A DNA stretch of 7,382 bases, from the NCBI GenBank assembly GCA_903924185.1, contig CAIYAN010000084.1, positions 1 through 7,382 of the forward strand, in the 5' to 3' direction. The position numbers and the translations under genes were made by a program. This document shows positions 6,996-7,382 of the stretch, piece by piece. The stretch's first letter is position 1. The number at the start of each line of letters is the position of its first letter. The notes beneath the pieces were generated by a model, which saw only the letters and a list, made by a program, of their open reading frames with translations, was not told where the DNA came from and ran no database searches. This stretch comes from an uncultured Opitutia bacterium. GTDB lineage: Bacteria; Verrucomicrobiota; Verrucomicrobiia; Opitutales; UBA953.

Positions 6996-7012
6996 CATTG
7001 GACTTTCGTCCC
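6984..7012 (-). promoter_or_regulatory. Possible promoter for acyP-ABC operon
   Basis: On the minus strand TACAAT (6984-6989, five of six matches to the -10 consensus) lies within TATACAAT. The hexamer 17 bases upstream is GGGACG (7007-7012), a poor -35 with three of six matches. Seven bases separate the -10 from the acyP ATG, so transcription would begin at the start codon or one base before it. It is the only AT-rich patch upstream of the operon. Weak evidence. Confidence 0.3.
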
Positions 7013-7034
7013 CTACAGCAACCGCAATCCTCCT

Positions 7035-7337
7035 ATGACCACCCTCCCCCCCCTAGCTGTTTTCGATGGTCCCGTTGTCTGGGCCATTGTGATCGTTGCT
7101 GTCCTTCTTTTCGGTGGTTCCAAGATCCCCGAACTCGCCCGTGGCCTCGGTAAGGCTAAGCGCGAATTCAAAAAAGCCTCCGAAGAAGTCGAAACGGAAG
7201 TCCGCTCCGCCGTCGAGGAAGACGAGCGCAAGAAGGCCCGCCTCTTTCAGGTCGAGCAAGAAGAGCGTGCCCGCGTTCGGGCCAAGATTGAAGAAGAAGA
7301 GCGCGCCAAGCGTGCTGCTGAAGGCAAGCAGAACTAA
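7035..7337 (+). CDS. tatA: Sec-independent protein translocase subunit TatA/TatE
   Basis: A 100-residue membrane protein of the twin-arginine translocation pore, which moves folded proteins across the cytoplasmic membrane. A single short transmembrane helix spans about 13-27, followed by the hinge F-G-G-S-K-I-P-E-L-A-R (26-36) and the amphipathic helix G-L-G-K-A-K-R-E-F-K-K (37-47). This is the TatA arrangement rather than TatB, since the K-x-P-E-L-A-R and basic amphipathic helix match the TatA consensus. Residues 48-98 are unusually charged, rich in Glu, Arg and Lys, and probably helical or coiled coil. No tatB or tatC follows; a strong terminator after the stop indicates a single-gene message or the end of one. 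The ATG has no Shine-Dalgarno; the bases directly before it are TCCTCCT, the complement of one. Confidence 0.92.
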   Translation: MTTLPPLAVFDGPVVWAIVIVAVLLFGGSKIPELARGLGKAKREFKKASEEVETEVRSAVEEDERKKARLFQVEQEERARVRAKIEEEERAKRAAEGKQN

Positions 7338-7344
7338 GTCTTTG

Positions 7345-7370
7345 GGGGCCGGCAACGGCCCCTTTTTATT
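7345..7370 (+). terminator. Intrinsic terminator after tatA
   Basis: A perfect seven-base-pair GC stem, GGGGCCG (7345-7351) with CGGCCCC (7356-7362), closes a GCAA tetraloop of the stable GNRA class. It is followed at once by TTTTTATT (7363-7370). The hairpin begins eight bases after the tatA stop. A further G-U pair (7344 with 7363) could extend the stem. It is the only clear rho-independent terminator seen in the window. Confidence 0.93.
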
Positions 7371-7382
7371 GGTATGTTTACA

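Noticed and set aside
7371..7382. ATG at 7374 as the start of a further gene
   Set aside because: Only three codons remain before the window ends; nothing supports coding.

Overview
This is a gene-dense stretch of bacterial chromosome, moderately GC-rich by eye. It holds eight protein genes, no RNA genes and no mobile DNA. Gene content, very tight packing, start codons mostly without Shine-Dalgarno sequences, and an exported protein carrying a G-L-R-x4-D-x-x-W-L-R type segment remind me of Verrucomicrobiota (Opitutae-like). That placement is an impression from memory, not a demonstrated assignment.

Layout. Bases 1-1458, plus strand: the end of panD (aspartate 1-decarboxylase, cut by the window's left edge), then a class V PLP-dependent aminotransferase whose ATG overlaps the panD stop. 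Bases 1491-4229, plus strand: a long DNA topoisomerase III with two degenerate C-terminal repeats. Bases 6976 down to 4230, minus strand: a four-gene block with junctions of -4, +1 and +2 bases. In transcription order these are acylphosphatase, ABC ATPase, ABC-2 type permease, and an exported helical protein of unknown function. The last gene ends exactly where topB ends, tail to tail with no intergenic base. Bases 7035-7337, plus strand: a TatA-type twin-arginine translocase subunit, diverging from the acylphosphatase across 58 bp and followed by a textbook intrinsic terminator.

How they work together. The minus-strand block looks like one transcription unit. The ATPase and permease should form a membrane transporter, with the exported protein as a probable envelope partner. 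The acylphosphatase link is positional only. PanD makes beta-alanine for pantothenate and CoA; the aminotransferase coupled to it may share amino-acid or 2-oxo-acid pools, but its substrate cannot be read from sequence. TopB and TatA are housekeeping functions.

I found no clearly new system. The points most worth a second look are the unrecognised exported protein in the transporter operon, the acylphosphatase-transporter coupling, the panD-aminotransferase coupling, and -10-like boxes placed so that topB and acylphosphatase mRNAs could be nearly leaderless.
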